Shown here: positions 27,372 through 35,316 of the stretch, one piece after another
Layout: each line of letters starts with the position of its first letter
Numbering within the stretch: position 1 is the stretch's first letter
DNA from: Acidovorax sp. sif1233
GTDB taxonomy: Bacteria; Pseudomonadota; Gammaproteobacteria; Burkholderiales; Burkholderiaceae_C
Assembly (NCBI RefSeq): GCF_019218755.1
Contig: NZ_JAHUWZ010000001.1
Coordinates: 1,488,001 to 1,552,000 of the forward strand
Direction: 5' to 3'
DNA: 64,000 bases
Made by a program: the position numbers and the translations under genes
Notes under the pieces: model-generated
The model's database searches: none
The model's input: the letters and a program-made list of their open reading frames with translations, nothing else
What the model was told of the DNA's origin: nothing

Positions 27372-28373
27372 CTACTTGGCGGCGGGCTTGCCGGCCTGCG
27401 CCGCCTTCGCGGTCTTGTTGTAGACCTCCATCACCGTGGCGAAGTCGCGCTCGAAGTTGATGGGCAAGAAGGTGTCGTTGCCCGGCAGCAGCTGGCGCAG
27501 CTTGGGCGAGAAGCTGTAGCTGTACGAGCATTTCTTCACGCGCGCCTGCACCTCGGGCGACACGTCCTTGCCCAGGGTCCAGGTTTCGGTCATGAACGGC
27601 GGGCTTTCCCACAGCGTGCGGATGCTCGAACCCTTCACATCGCCCTTGACCACCATGCGCTGGTACAGGTCGCTGGCCACGGCGGCGGCGGGGTAGAAGC
27701 CGTGCATCACACCCGTCACCGAGCGCTCGTGGCCGTTGGAGAACACCACCTCGTAGTTCTGGTCCGGCACCAGGCCAATGGCCGGGAACAGCGCGCGCGG
27801 CGCCAGGTTGCCGGAGTTGGATGTGGGCGTGGTGTGCGCGATCTTCTTGCCCACCAGGTCCTGCGGCTTGGTGAACGGGCTGTCCACGCGCGCAATCAGG
27901 ATCAGCTTGTACGAGTTGCGCTGCCCGCTGGCCTTGTTGCCCGGCACGCCAAACGGCGCGGGCTGGCCGGCGGCCACCAGCTGCGGCACCAGGCCGGGGT
28001 TCACCTGGGCCAGCTGGGCCTTGCCGGCGACCAGGCTGTCGATGAGGTCCTTCTCCCCCAGCACGTCGATGTTGGTGCTGCGTTCCAGCGACTCGCCCTG
28101 CAGGTTCTGCAGGTCGATGTTGCCGCAGCGCGCCAGATGATTGAAGTAGTCGCCCCACAGCAGCATGGTTTCGCTCTTGGCGTAGGTCTTGGGCATGGCC
28201 ACCACCAGCTTCTCGCGCGTCCCGCTGAAGGCGGGGGATGGGGCCGTGGCTGCGGCGCGGACAGCGGCGGCGCGGGCCTGGGGTGTGGCGGCGGTGTCCG
28301 TCTGGGCGGCAACGGGGCCGAGCGTGAAGGTGGCGCAGAGCAAAAGCGCGCCAGAGCGTGCGTGAGAACGCAT
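27372..28373 (-). CDS. PhnD/SsuA-family phosphate-phosphonate-type binding protein
   Basis: The 333-residue exported protein has a signal peptide (GALLLCATFTLGPVAAQ) and a periplasmic-binding fold of the PhnD type: LVVAMPKTYAKSETMLLWG, DSLVAGKAQLAQVNPGLVPQ, DLVGKKIAHTTPTSNSGNLA. In PhnD homologues the last segment, with S-x-S-G, contacts the ligand. No ABC permease or ATPase gene is adjacent. GAGGGAG precedes the start at 28373. It converges with leuD and is divergent from the 28733 membrane-protein gene. Confidence 0.82.
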   Translation of the reverse strand: MRSHARSGALLLCATFTLGPVAAQTDTAATPQARAAAVRAAATAPSPAFSGTREKLVVAMPKTYAKSETMLLWGDYFNHLARCGNIDLQNLQGESLERSTNIDVLGEKDLIDSLVAGKAQLAQVNPGLVPQLVAAGQPAPFGVPGNKASGQRNSYKLILIARVDSPFTKPQDLVGKKIAHTTPTSNSGNLAPRALFPAIGLVPDQNYEVVFSNGHERSVTGVMHGFYPAAAVASDLYQRMVVKGDVKGSSIRTLWESPPFMTETWTLGKDVSPEVQARVKKCSYSYSFSPKLRQLLPGNDTFLPINFERDFATVMEVYNKTAKAAQAGKPAAK

Positions 28374-28732
28374 GGTGAATCTCCCTCGGGGTTTTGTGAT
28401 GGTGGTGGCCCGCAGGCCAACCTGGCGGGGCCACGCACGGGTTGCGGGCCTGCCGGTGGCGTGCCGCGCGGCGCTGCCCGGCCGCGCGGCGGGCTGGCCG
28501 TCGAGTATGCATGAAGCTCCCGCGCGCCAAGGCAAGCGGCGGGTGCTGGAACCGTGGAGGCGCGTGGCGCCCACCGCATCCGTCCAACGGCCGTGCCGCT
28601 GAAGGACGGTGGTTGACATGGCGTCAAGTGCCAGGGCCCGGACGATGGACAACGCCGAGAGGGACGGTGCCCGCGAAGCCGGTAACAATTCGTGTACTTC
28701 CACCGCGAACCCACTCTCCCTACCGCCGCACC
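28374..28732. other. 360-base divergent spacer without a gene
   Basis: This spacer holds the two divergent promoters. Reading frames that cross it are low-complexity and lack usable start sites. I see no repeat, terminator or clear sigma-70 hexamer pair. Confidence 0.5.
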
Positions 28733-29653
28733 ATGTCGCAAAACGCACACACCCTGCACCTGTTCTTCGAAGACGCGATCAAGCTCAAGACCGGCCAGCT
28801 GGTCTACCAGTACCTGGCCGCCGGCAATACCGAACAGGCGCAGCGCTGGGCCCAGAAACTGGGGGGCGCGGATCTGGCGGCGCTGTGGGACGAACAGTGG
28901 TTCAACCAGGAGGTCCTGGCCCAACGCACCCACCTGCTGCTGCGCTTTGACACCGGCACGCACGACGACCTTCCCTTGCGGGCGCTCGAAACACTGTTTG
29001 CCCACGGCCTGCAGTCGGCGGTGCTGGAGGTGTTCTACGACCAGGTGGGCGAAACCGAGCGCATGCACTTCGACAAGGGCCAGTGGGTCTCGCGCAAGGC
29101 GTTCTTCGAGGCCAACCCGCAGTGGCGCGCGGTGGTGGAGCCCGTGGACGAACCCGTGGCTGCCGGTGAGGCTGGCGAAGGGCCCGACGAGGAAGATGCC
29201 CACGCCCACTCCAAGGACCCGGGCAAGCCGGTCTCAGTGTCCAAGCTGCGCAAGCAGGAGGCCGAGCGCAGGAAGAAGGGCGAGGAAGCCGCGCAGGCCT
29301 TCATCGACATGGCCAAGGAAATGCACAAGACCGGCACCTCTCCCGTTCAGGGACTGATCGCGGTGCTGCTGCTGCGCGCCGGCTTCAAGGGGCTGCTGCA
29401 GGCCATCGCGTTCACGGTGGTCACCGTGCTGCTGTTCAAGGGCCTGTGGCTCTGGCTGGGGCTGGGCCTGGTGCTGGCCATCGTGCTGCCGCTGTACTAC
29501 ATGCTGAGCGAGTACAAGGACCTCCACGGGGATGGCGACGAGGACGGCGACCCGGACAAAGACGCCGACGACGACAGCGAAGATGGCGGCGAGAGCGAGG
29601 GCCGTGGTGGCGAAGCGCCGCAGGGCGGCAACGCCGGCAAGTCCAGCCATTGA
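28733..29653 (+). CDS. Hypothetical protein with C-terminal membrane hairpin and acidic tail
   Basis: The 306-residue product has a soluble N-terminal region (about 1-130; LHLFFEDAIKLKTGQLVYQY, then LYLAAGNTEQAQRWAQKLG-like helices), a charged Lys/Glu linker around residues 165-195, and two hydrophobic segments (LIAVLLLRAGFKGLLQAIAF and TVLLFKGLWLWLGLGLVLAI). The Asp/Gly-rich tail has runs such as DGDEDGDPDKDADDD. I recognise no family. A second small membrane-protein gene follows by 20 bases and looks co-transcribed. The two could be linked to the ATPase pair 155 bases further on, but nothing in the sequence proves it. Confidence 0.7.
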   Translation: MSQNAHTLHLFFEDAIKLKTGQLVYQYLAAGNTEQAQRWAQKLGGADLAALWDEQWFNQEVLAQRTHLLLRFDTGTHDDLPLRALETLFAHGLQSAVLEVFYDQVGETERMHFDKGQWVSRKAFFEANPQWRAVVEPVDEPVAAGEAGEGPDEEDAHAHSKDPGKPVSVSKLRKQEAERRKKGEEAAQAFIDMAKEMHKTGTSPVQGLIAVLLLRAGFKGLLQAIAFTVVTVLLFKGLWLWLGLGLVLAIVLPLYYMLSEYKDLHGDGDEDGDPDKDADDDSEDGGESEGRGGEAPQGGNAGKSSH

Positions 29654-29673
29654 ATCCGAGGGAGACACACAAA

Positions 29674-30153
29674 ATGCTGACACAGATCGAATGGTGGGGC
29701 GGGCTGATCTTCGTGCTGGGCGCGATCACCTACAAGCTCGTGATGGGCGCGCTGGAAAAGAAGGACGATGGCATCCATTGGTACCGGCTTCAGATGCACG
29801 CCTTCTTCCTGCTGCCCGCCGTGGTGCTGGCCGCGTATTTCTATCCGCTGGACAGCCCGTGGCTGCGGTACGGCTACCTGGGCGTGCTGGGTGTCTCGCT
29901 GCTGGTGGTGCTGGTGATGCTGGTGCAGGAGATCACGGGCGACGCACCCGGGGACGATGCGGAGAAGGCCGCCACGCTCGACACAGTCAAGGGGGAGGGG
30001 GGAGAGGAAAAGAAAAAGCAGACCGAAAACGAGGAGGATGAAACCGGCTGGCTGACGGCGGTGCTGGGGGCCCTGGTGCTCTACAGCCCGGTGCTCGCGG
30101 CTTGTGGCCTGGGTTGCTACAAGGCCTGGCCCCTGGTGCAGGCGCTCTGGTAG
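29674..30153 (+). CDS. Hypothetical small membrane protein
   Basis: The 159-residue product has an N-terminal hydrophobic segment (WWGGLIFVLGAITYKLVMG), a central pair (FFLLPAVVLAAYFY and YLGVLGVSLLVVLVMLVQ), a charged Glu/Lys-rich loop (EGGEEKKKQTENEEDE) and a C-terminal segment (WLTAVLGALVLYSPVLAACG). GAGGGAGACACAC precedes the ATG. It is 20 bases after the previous membrane-protein gene, whose product likewise combines hydrophobic and very charged parts. No family is recognised; the function is unknown. Confidence 0.7.
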   Translation: MLTQIEWWGGLIFVLGAITYKLVMGALEKKDDGIHWYRLQMHAFFLLPAVVLAAYFYPLDSPWLRYGYLGVLGVSLLVVLVMLVQEITGDAPGDDAEKAATLDTVKGEGGEEKKKQTENEEDETGWLTAVLGALVLYSPVLAACGLGCYKAWPLVQALW

Positions 30154-30307
30154 CGCGGCCTGCGCGGGCAACGCCGGAAGGTGCCGGGTGCTGGACGGCA
30201 CCGGCACGCATCACAATCCGTGCCAGCCAGCCACCGACTTCTTTTCGTTTGTGTTCTTTCCAAAGCCCTCTCACCGCGCGGCGCGCAGAGTGCCCACCCC
30301 CACAGCC

Positions 30308-31546
30308 ATGGCCCACGATTCCTTTCCGGAGCTTCTCTCGCTCTACATGCGGCGCATTCGCGCCAGCGCCTCCGGCGTGGCCACCGAGATCGGCCTGAGC
30401 CGCGAGGCCGTGAACAACTGGCGCAACGGCCTGTCGGCGCCCAACCCCCGCTCGCGAGAAAAACTGGTGGCCTGCACCCGCTACCTGCGCCTGACGGAAA
30501 CCGAGGCCAACCGCCTGCTCAGCGCCGCCGGCTTCGAGCCCGAGTTTCCGCTGCAGGCCGAGTCGGCGGGCGCGGCGCAGCCCTTCGCTGCCTTCCAGGA
30601 CCGGCTGTTTGCCCAGCTGGCGCAGGCCGTGCCGTATCCCATCTCGCTGCTGCTGTCGCCCGCCCACTGGGGCCAGCCGCCGTTCAGGCAAGAGCTGCTG
30701 CAGCGCGCCAAGGCGCAGTACGGCGAAGGCGCGGTGCTGCACATCCAGCCGCCCTACAGCGTGAGCACCGTGCCGGCCGAGTACTTCGCCGCCATTGGCC
30801 GCCAGTGCGGGCTTGGCGATGTGGCGTCCGACTACGAATTCGAATCCGCGCTGGAGCGCCGCCTGCTGGCGGGCGAGCGCCTGTTCTGCCTGGTCAGCCG
30901 TTTCGAGCAGGGCACCCCCGAACTGCGCGAAACCCTGGCGGGCATCCTGCGCAGCCTGAGCGAGATGCACAGCGGACGGCTGCACCTGCTGCTGTGCGGC
31001 GGCGAGGCGCTGGCCGACCTCAAATACCGCAGCGGCGACCTGTCGCTGCTCAACATCGCGCAGGTCAACCACTGGCCCGATCCGTCGCTGGAAGACCTCA
31101 CCCAGCTGGCGCGCCACCGCTGGCCCGAGCAGGCCTGGCCCCAGCCGGTGCTGGCGGCCCTGCAGGAGATCAGCGGTGGACACCCCGCGCTGTTCGAGGA
31201 AGGCCTGCAGTGGCTGGTGGACCAGGGAGCGGGCGGCGGCCTGCAGGGCGCGCAGGCAGACCGCGCCGCGCTGCGCACCCACCTGGCCAGCAGCCCGCGC
31301 CTGTGGCAGACCCTGCTGCCCCTCGCGCAGGCACCGGCCACCCGGCAACGGCTGGCGCAGCTGCTGCAGGCCGATGAGCTGGGCCGCGCGCGCCCCTACC
31401 TGCAGGACGACGAGCTGCGCCGCCTGTTCTGGGGCAACCTCATCCATGTGCGCGGCACGGGCGAGGCCGCGCGGCTGCACTGGCGCAGCCCCACCATCCG
31501 CGACGCGGGCCTCATGGTGCTGGACTCGTGTTCGTCGGCCGCATGA
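30308..31546 (+). CDS. XRE-type DNA-binding protein fused to a degenerate P-loop ATPase domain
   Basis: The 412-residue product starts with a helix-turn-helix of XRE/Cro type (about 12-60: ASGVATEIGLSREAVNNWRN, then KLVACTRYL). Residues 95-310 resemble an AAA/STAND ATPase: strand ISLLLSPAHWGQPPFRQELL (about 110-128) lies where a Walker A would be but has no G-x4-GK[ST], and LFCLVSRFEQ (about 191) where Walker B would be lacks the D-D/E pair. The lid motif ISGGHPALFEEGLQ is kept. It therefore probably binds DNA and partners an ATPase rather than hydrolysing ATP. Its stop overlaps the start of the pilin-fused ATPase (ATGA), which does have a complete P-loop. Confidence 0.75.
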   Translation: MAHDSFPELLSLYMRRIRASASGVATEIGLSREAVNNWRNGLSAPNPRSREKLVACTRYLRLTETEANRLLSAAGFEPEFPLQAESAGAAQPFAAFQDRLFAQLAQAVPYPISLLLSPAHWGQPPFRQELLQRAKAQYGEGAVLHIQPPYSVSTVPAEYFAAIGRQCGLGDVASDYEFESALERRLLAGERLFCLVSRFEQGTPELRETLAGILRSLSEMHSGRLHLLLCGGEALADLKYRSGDLSLLNIAQVNHWPDPSLEDLTQLARHRWPEQAWPQPVLAALQEISGGHPALFEEGLQWLVDQGAGGGLQGAQADRAALRTHLASSPRLWQTLLPLAQAPATRQRLAQLLQADELGRARPYLQDDELRRLFWGNLIHVRGTGEAARLHWRSPTIRDAGLMVLDSCSSAA

Positions 31547-33750
31547 GCCCGCTGCTGTCCAGGTCCGTGGTCCGCGCGGTGGTGATCGCGGCCATCACGC
31601 TGTTCGTGGGCAGCGCGCTGCTCACGCCCAAGCTCAACCCGGCCACGCGCGGCTCCGTGCTGGGGGCCGAGAACGCGGGCATCGTCTGGGGCGAGCTGGT
31701 GCAGTGGCGCGTGGCGATGATGCAGGCGCACAACGAGCTGGACGCCTGGCCCGAGGACATCCGCACACATGCGCCGCGCATCGGCAACCCGCAGTTGCGC
31801 GTCACGTCGCCCCGGCCCTACGTGCTGCAGGCCGACATCGCCCACAACCCCGAACTGGGCAAGCTCGCGGGCACCCAGGTGGTGGTGGAGCTCAAGCCCG
31901 GCACGACCACCTGGAGCTGCCGCCCCGGGCGCCCGCCCATTCCCCTGGGCTATCTGCCCATCAACTGCCTGGAGGGGCAGGCCGACGACTTCACGCCCGT
32001 GCCGCCGTCCGAGCGCGACCCGTTCGAAGGCCTGCGCAAGCTCATCTACTGGTGCGCCGCCATCTTCGCCGTGGGCGCGGTGGTCTGGGTCGCGCGCCAC
32101 CCCCTGCTCGGGCCTTCGCAGCTGCAGCCTGCGCGCCTTCGCCGCACCCCGCTTGCGCGGCTGCCCCGTCTGGACCGGCTGCTGGGCTGGACCGGGCGGC
32201 GGGAGTCCACGCTGCTCGCGGCCGACATCCGCCCGGTGGACTGGCGCCGCGCGGTGCTGTGCGCGCAGCCCGGCGCGGCAGAGGGTGCGGGGGGCCTCGT
32301 GCGCGCGATGGCCGAGCGGGTTTCCGCCCGCAGCCAGCCCAGCACCGACTGGGCGCTGCCGGGGCTGGTGTTCGAGTGGCAGTTCCCGCCGGACCTGCCC
32401 GTGTCGCTGGACCGCTGCCTGGTCTTCGTGCCCACGCCCGGCGTGGACGAGGCCGCCGTGCTGCGCCAGCTGCGCGCCGCGCAGACCGGCAGCGACGTGC
32501 TGCTGATCCTGAGCGGGCACAGCGTGGACGCGCCGATGCCCCTGCTGCAGGCCCATGCCGATGACCGCGCCAACCTGCACGTGATGGTGGACAGCGCCAG
32601 CCAGACCGAATGGCTGGTGGGCGGCGAGGCCCTGCAGGTGCTGCTGCGCCTGCTGGCCGCGCAACTGCGCATCACCCGCATCTCGCCATACCAGACGCGC
32701 GGTGGCGTGACGCGGGAGGGCTCCTTCTTCGGCCGCGCCCAGCTGCTGGCCCGCGTGGTCAACCGCGAACCCGCCAACTACCTGGTGGTGGGCGGGCGCC
32801 AGCTGGGCAAGAGCAGCCTGCTCAAGGCCGTGCAGCGCCGCCTGCAGGGCCACCCGCACACCGTGTGCCACTACGTCTCGCTGCGCGACCACCGCCTGGC
32901 GCCGCGCATGGCGCTGCAGTTCGGCCTGCCGGCGGACACGCCGCTCGAAGCCATCGTGGACCACCTCCAGGCGCAGTACGCGGGCAAGCGCCTGTATTTG
33001 CTGATCGACGAAGCCGACCTCTTTTTCCGCGACGAGTCGAACAGCGGCTACGCCCAGTTGTCCACGCTGCGCGCGCTCAGCGAGGAAGGGCGCTGCTGGT
33101 TCATGCTGGCGGGCTTCTGGGACCTGTACGCCACCGCCGTGCTCGACTACCAGAGCCCCCTGCGCAACTTTGGCGAGGTGCTGGCCATCGGCGGGCTGGA
33201 GCGCGCCGCCTGCCGCGAGCTGGCCACCGAGCCGCTGCGCCGCCTGCGCCTGGGTTTTGGCAGCGACACGCTGGTGGAAAAGCTCGTGGACGCCAGCGGC
33301 CAGCGCGCCAACCTCGTGGCCATCCTGTGCCAGGAATGCCTGGAGGCCCTGCAACCCGGCGAGCGCGCCATCGAGGCGCGCCACCTCGCGCAGGCCCTTG
33401 CCTCGCAGCCCGTGCAGGACGCACTGGCCGGCTGGGGGCGCCTGAGCCAGGACGAGGCCGCCTGCCGCCTGGACCGCGTGGTGGTCTACCACACGGCCCA
33501 GGCCGGGCAGACCAGCCTGGTGGCCCTGGCCCAGCTGCTGCAAGGCCACGGCATCACGGCCGACGCGCAGGCGCTGCGCCAGTCGCTGGCACGCCTGCAG
33601 CTGGCCTATGTGCTGCGCAGGCAGGATGCCGCGTACCGCTTTGCCATCCCGCTGCTGAGAGACCAGTTCGAGCCCACGGAGGTGGAGCTGTTGCTGCGCC
33701 AGGAGCTGGCCGTGCTGGCGCGGTGCGAGGCGAACGCGGGGGGAACATAG
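31543..33750 (+). CDS. Membrane STAND/AAA ATPase with type IV pilin-like outer domain
   Basis: The 735-residue product has a membrane helix near 11-29 (VVIAAITLFVGSALL). Next comes a 110-residue region that ends like a type IV pilin: an LAGTQVVVELKPGTTTWSC strand pair and YLPINC, with Cys126 and Cys142 placed as the pilin disulfide. A second membrane helix lies at about 167-186 (LIYWCAAIFAVGAVVWVARH). The cytoplasmic part contains the ISPYQTRGG and FFGRAQLLARV segments that precede the P-loop in STAND-like ATPases, Walker A G417-x4-G422-K-S, and Walker B LLIDEAD (486-492). No FTLxE prepilin site is seen. The ATG at 31543 overlaps the stop of the XRE gene. It looks like a membrane sensor coupled to the DNA-binding partner. 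Confidence 0.8.
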   Translation: MSPLLSRSVVRAVVIAAITLFVGSALLTPKLNPATRGSVLGAENAGIVWGELVQWRVAMMQAHNELDAWPEDIRTHAPRIGNPQLRVTSPRPYVLQADIAHNPELGKLAGTQVVVELKPGTTTWSCRPGRPPIPLGYLPINCLEGQADDFTPVPPSERDPFEGLRKLIYWCAAIFAVGAVVWVARHPLLGPSQLQPARLRRTPLARLPRLDRLLGWTGRRESTLLAADIRPVDWRRAVLCAQPGAAEGAGGLVRAMAERVSARSQPSTDWALPGLVFEWQFPPDLPVSLDRCLVFVPTPGVDEAAVLRQLRAAQTGSDVLLILSGHSVDAPMPLLQAHADDRANLHVMVDSASQTEWLVGGEALQVLLRLLAAQLRITRISPYQTRGGVTREGSFFGRAQLLARVVNREPANYLVVGGRQLGKSSLLKAVQRRLQGHPHTVCHYVSLRDHRLAPRMALQFGLPADTPLEAIVDHLQAQYAGKRLYLLIDEADLFFRDESNSGYAQLSTLRALSEEGRCWFMLAGFWDLYATAVLDYQSPLRNFGEVLAIGGLERAACRELATEPLRRLRLGFGSDTLVEKLVDASGQRANLVAILCQECLEALQPGERAIEARHLAQALASQPVQDALAGWGRLSQDEAACRLDRVVVYHTAQAGQTSLVALAQLLQGHGITADAQALRQSLARLQLAYVLRRQDAAYRFAIPLLRDQFEPTEVELLLRQELAVLARCEANAGGT

Positions 33751-33835
33751 GCCCATGCCCTGCCAGAAAGTCTCCATCAGGCAGAAAATGCGGATACAGC
33801 GGCCTGTGCGCCGCATTTCCGCGGAGGTATATCCC

Positions 33836-34228
33836 GTGCCCATCCACCTCGATCACCTGATGGTCCCCGCGCGCGACAGGATCGCGGCCGCCCGGCTGCT
33901 GGCCGACCTGCTGGGCGTGCCCTGGTCCGACACCGGCGTGGGGCCGTTTGCGCCCGTGTTCGTGAACGATGGCTTCACCATCGATTTCGACGAATGGCCC
34001 GAGCCCATACCGCCCATCCACTACTGCTTTCGAGTGGGCGATGCAGAGTTCGATGCCATCCTCGCGCGCATTCAGGCTGGGGGCATTCCGTACCGCAGCG
34101 CCGTGCACGGCCCCGTGGACGGGCAGGTGGACACGGCCCACGGCGGCCGCATCGTCTACTGGAACGAGCCTGATGGGCACCAGTGGGAGATGCTGACCTT
34201 GAGCTATGCGCGTGCTGCGGCGGCTTGA
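33836..34228 (+). CDS. VOC-family (glyoxalase/bleomycin-resistance fold) protein
   Basis: The 130-residue product is one vicinal-oxygen-chelate unit: IHLDHLMVPARDRIAAARLL at the N-terminus, then VNDGFTIDFDEWP, FRVGDAEFDAILARI and a C-terminal GGRIVYWNEPDGHQWEML. Candidate metal ligands are His6 in HLDHL, with the later Asp/Glu residues, and the ending Glu in W-E-M-L. The GTG at 33836 is chosen because GGAGG lies nine bases upstream; an earlier ATG at 33755 adds 27 residues with no such site. The substrate is unknown. Confidence 0.83.
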   Translation: MPIHLDHLMVPARDRIAAARLLADLLGVPWSDTGVGPFAPVFVNDGFTIDFDEWPEPIPPIHYCFRVGDAEFDAILARIQAGGIPYRSAVHGPVDGQVDTAHGGRIVYWNEPDGHQWEMLTLSYARAAAA

Positions 34229-34255
34229 GGCGTCTATTTTCAAGGCAAGTTGGCC

Positions 34256-34312
34256 ACCAGCTATTAATGGATAAGCGCTGATAGCTATCAAATTAATAGT
34301 AATTGCCGCCTC
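34256..34312. repeat. Dispersed repeat with GATAGCTATC palindrome
   Basis: The copy contains GGATAAGCGCTGATAGCTATC and flanking AGCTATTAAT and AATAGTAAT modules; GATAGCTATC at 34280-34289 is a perfect palindrome. It lies between the VOC gene and the convergent LysR gene. Confidence 0.7.
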
Positions 34313-34316
34313 TGAT

Positions 34317-35210
34317 TCAAGGCCGCTGCACCATCACCAGCGCATACAGCGCCTGCGCCGCCACCGACAGGCTCTCGTCGCGCCGCCGCACCAGGTAGAT
34401 CTGCCGTGTCAGCCCGGGCAGCGACAACGGCCGCGTGACCAGCCCCGGCTGCTCGAAGTGAAACAGCGTGAGCGCCGGCACCACGCTAATGCCCAGCCCC
34501 GCGCGCACCATGCCCATCACGGTGGCCAGTTGCTCCACCTCCATCAGCGTGTGCATGGCCTGCGGGTGCAGGGCCGCCTCCAGGTACTGGCGCACGCTGC
34601 TGGTGCGCGCCAGGTGGATGAAGGGCCAGGCGGCCAGGTCCTGCGCGGTGATGGCCTTGCGCCTGCGCGCCAGCGGGTGGTCGGCGGGGCACACCAGATA
34701 GAAGTCATCGCTGCAGAACGGCTCGGCCTGCAGCGCGGGGGTGTCGGCGCGGATGGCGGCCAGTGCAAAGTCGGCATGGCCGCTGGCCACGCGCTCGATG
34801 CAGGGTTCGGACAGTACGTCGGCAATGTCGATCTCGATGCCCGGGTGCGCCGCGCGGTACTGCGCCAGCACGCCCGGCAGCCAACCCGCGGCCAGCGAGG
34901 GCAGCAGCGCCACGGCCACGCGCCCGCGCTGCAGCGTGGCCGTGTCGCGCACGGCGGCCAGGGCGCTGGTGATTTCGGCGCGGATGCGGCGGGCCGACTC
35001 CAGGAAGTTCTGCCCCTCGGGCGTGAGGTCCACATGCCGTGTGCTGCGGTCGAACAGGCGCAGGCCCAGGTCGTCCTCCAGTGCGCGGATGAGGGCGCTG
35101 AACGCGGGCTGTGACAAGTGGCACAACGTGGCGGCGCGGGTGAAGCTGCGCTGCTCGGCCAGCGCAAGGAAGGCGTCTAACTGGCGGCTGGAGAGGTGAG
35201 GGGCGCTCAT
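34317..35210 (-). CDS. LysR-family transcriptional regulator
   Basis: The 297-residue regulator has the standard HTH (FTRAATLCHLSQPAFSALIR, residues 22-41) and an effector-binding domain. It is divergent from the AtuA/DUF1446 gene and its spacer carries a clean T-N11-A palindrome (35225-35247). It probably regulates the DUF1446/AtuA-like/Bug/lipoprotein unit at 35317-40668. Confidence 0.92.
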   Translation of the reverse strand: MSAPHLSSRQLDAFLALAEQRSFTRAATLCHLSQPAFSALIRALEDDLGLRLFDRSTRHVDLTPEGQNFLESARRIRAEITSALAAVRDTATLQRGRVAVALLPSLAAGWLPGVLAQYRAAHPGIEIDIADVLSEPCIERVASGHADFALAAIRADTPALQAEPFCSDDFYLVCPADHPLARRRKAITAQDLAAWPFIHLARTSSVRQYLEAALHPQAMHTLMEVEQLATVMGMVRAGLGISVVPALTLFHFEQPGLVTRPLSLPGLTRQIYLVRRRDESLSVAAQALYALVMVQRP

Positions 35211-35224
35211 GGTGGGGCTGAATG

Positions 35225-35247
35225 ATTCATCTGCATATCAGATGGAT
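35225..35247. promoter_or_regulatory. LysR-type operator
   Basis: CATCTG (35228-35233), CATAT, CAGATG (35239-35244) is a perfect interrupted palindrome extended by ATT/GAT arms with one mismatch, and contains TCTGCATATCAGA, a T-N11-A LysR box. It lies between the divergent LysR and DUF1446 start codons. Confidence 0.75.
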
Positions 35248-35316
35248 TCATCAGAACAATCGATTTCACAGAATACAGCCATGTTCCTACATTCATGGTC
35301 AGGAGACAACGGATTC

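Noticed and set aside
31543..31980. A true secreted type IV pilin gene
   Set aside because: There is no prepilin peptidase FTLxE site, and the frame continues uninterrupted into an ATPase domain.
31396..33843. An 815-codon minus-strand reading frame across the ATPase gene
   Set aside because: The plus strand encodes Walker motifs and membrane helices; the minus frame is low-complexity and has no start site.
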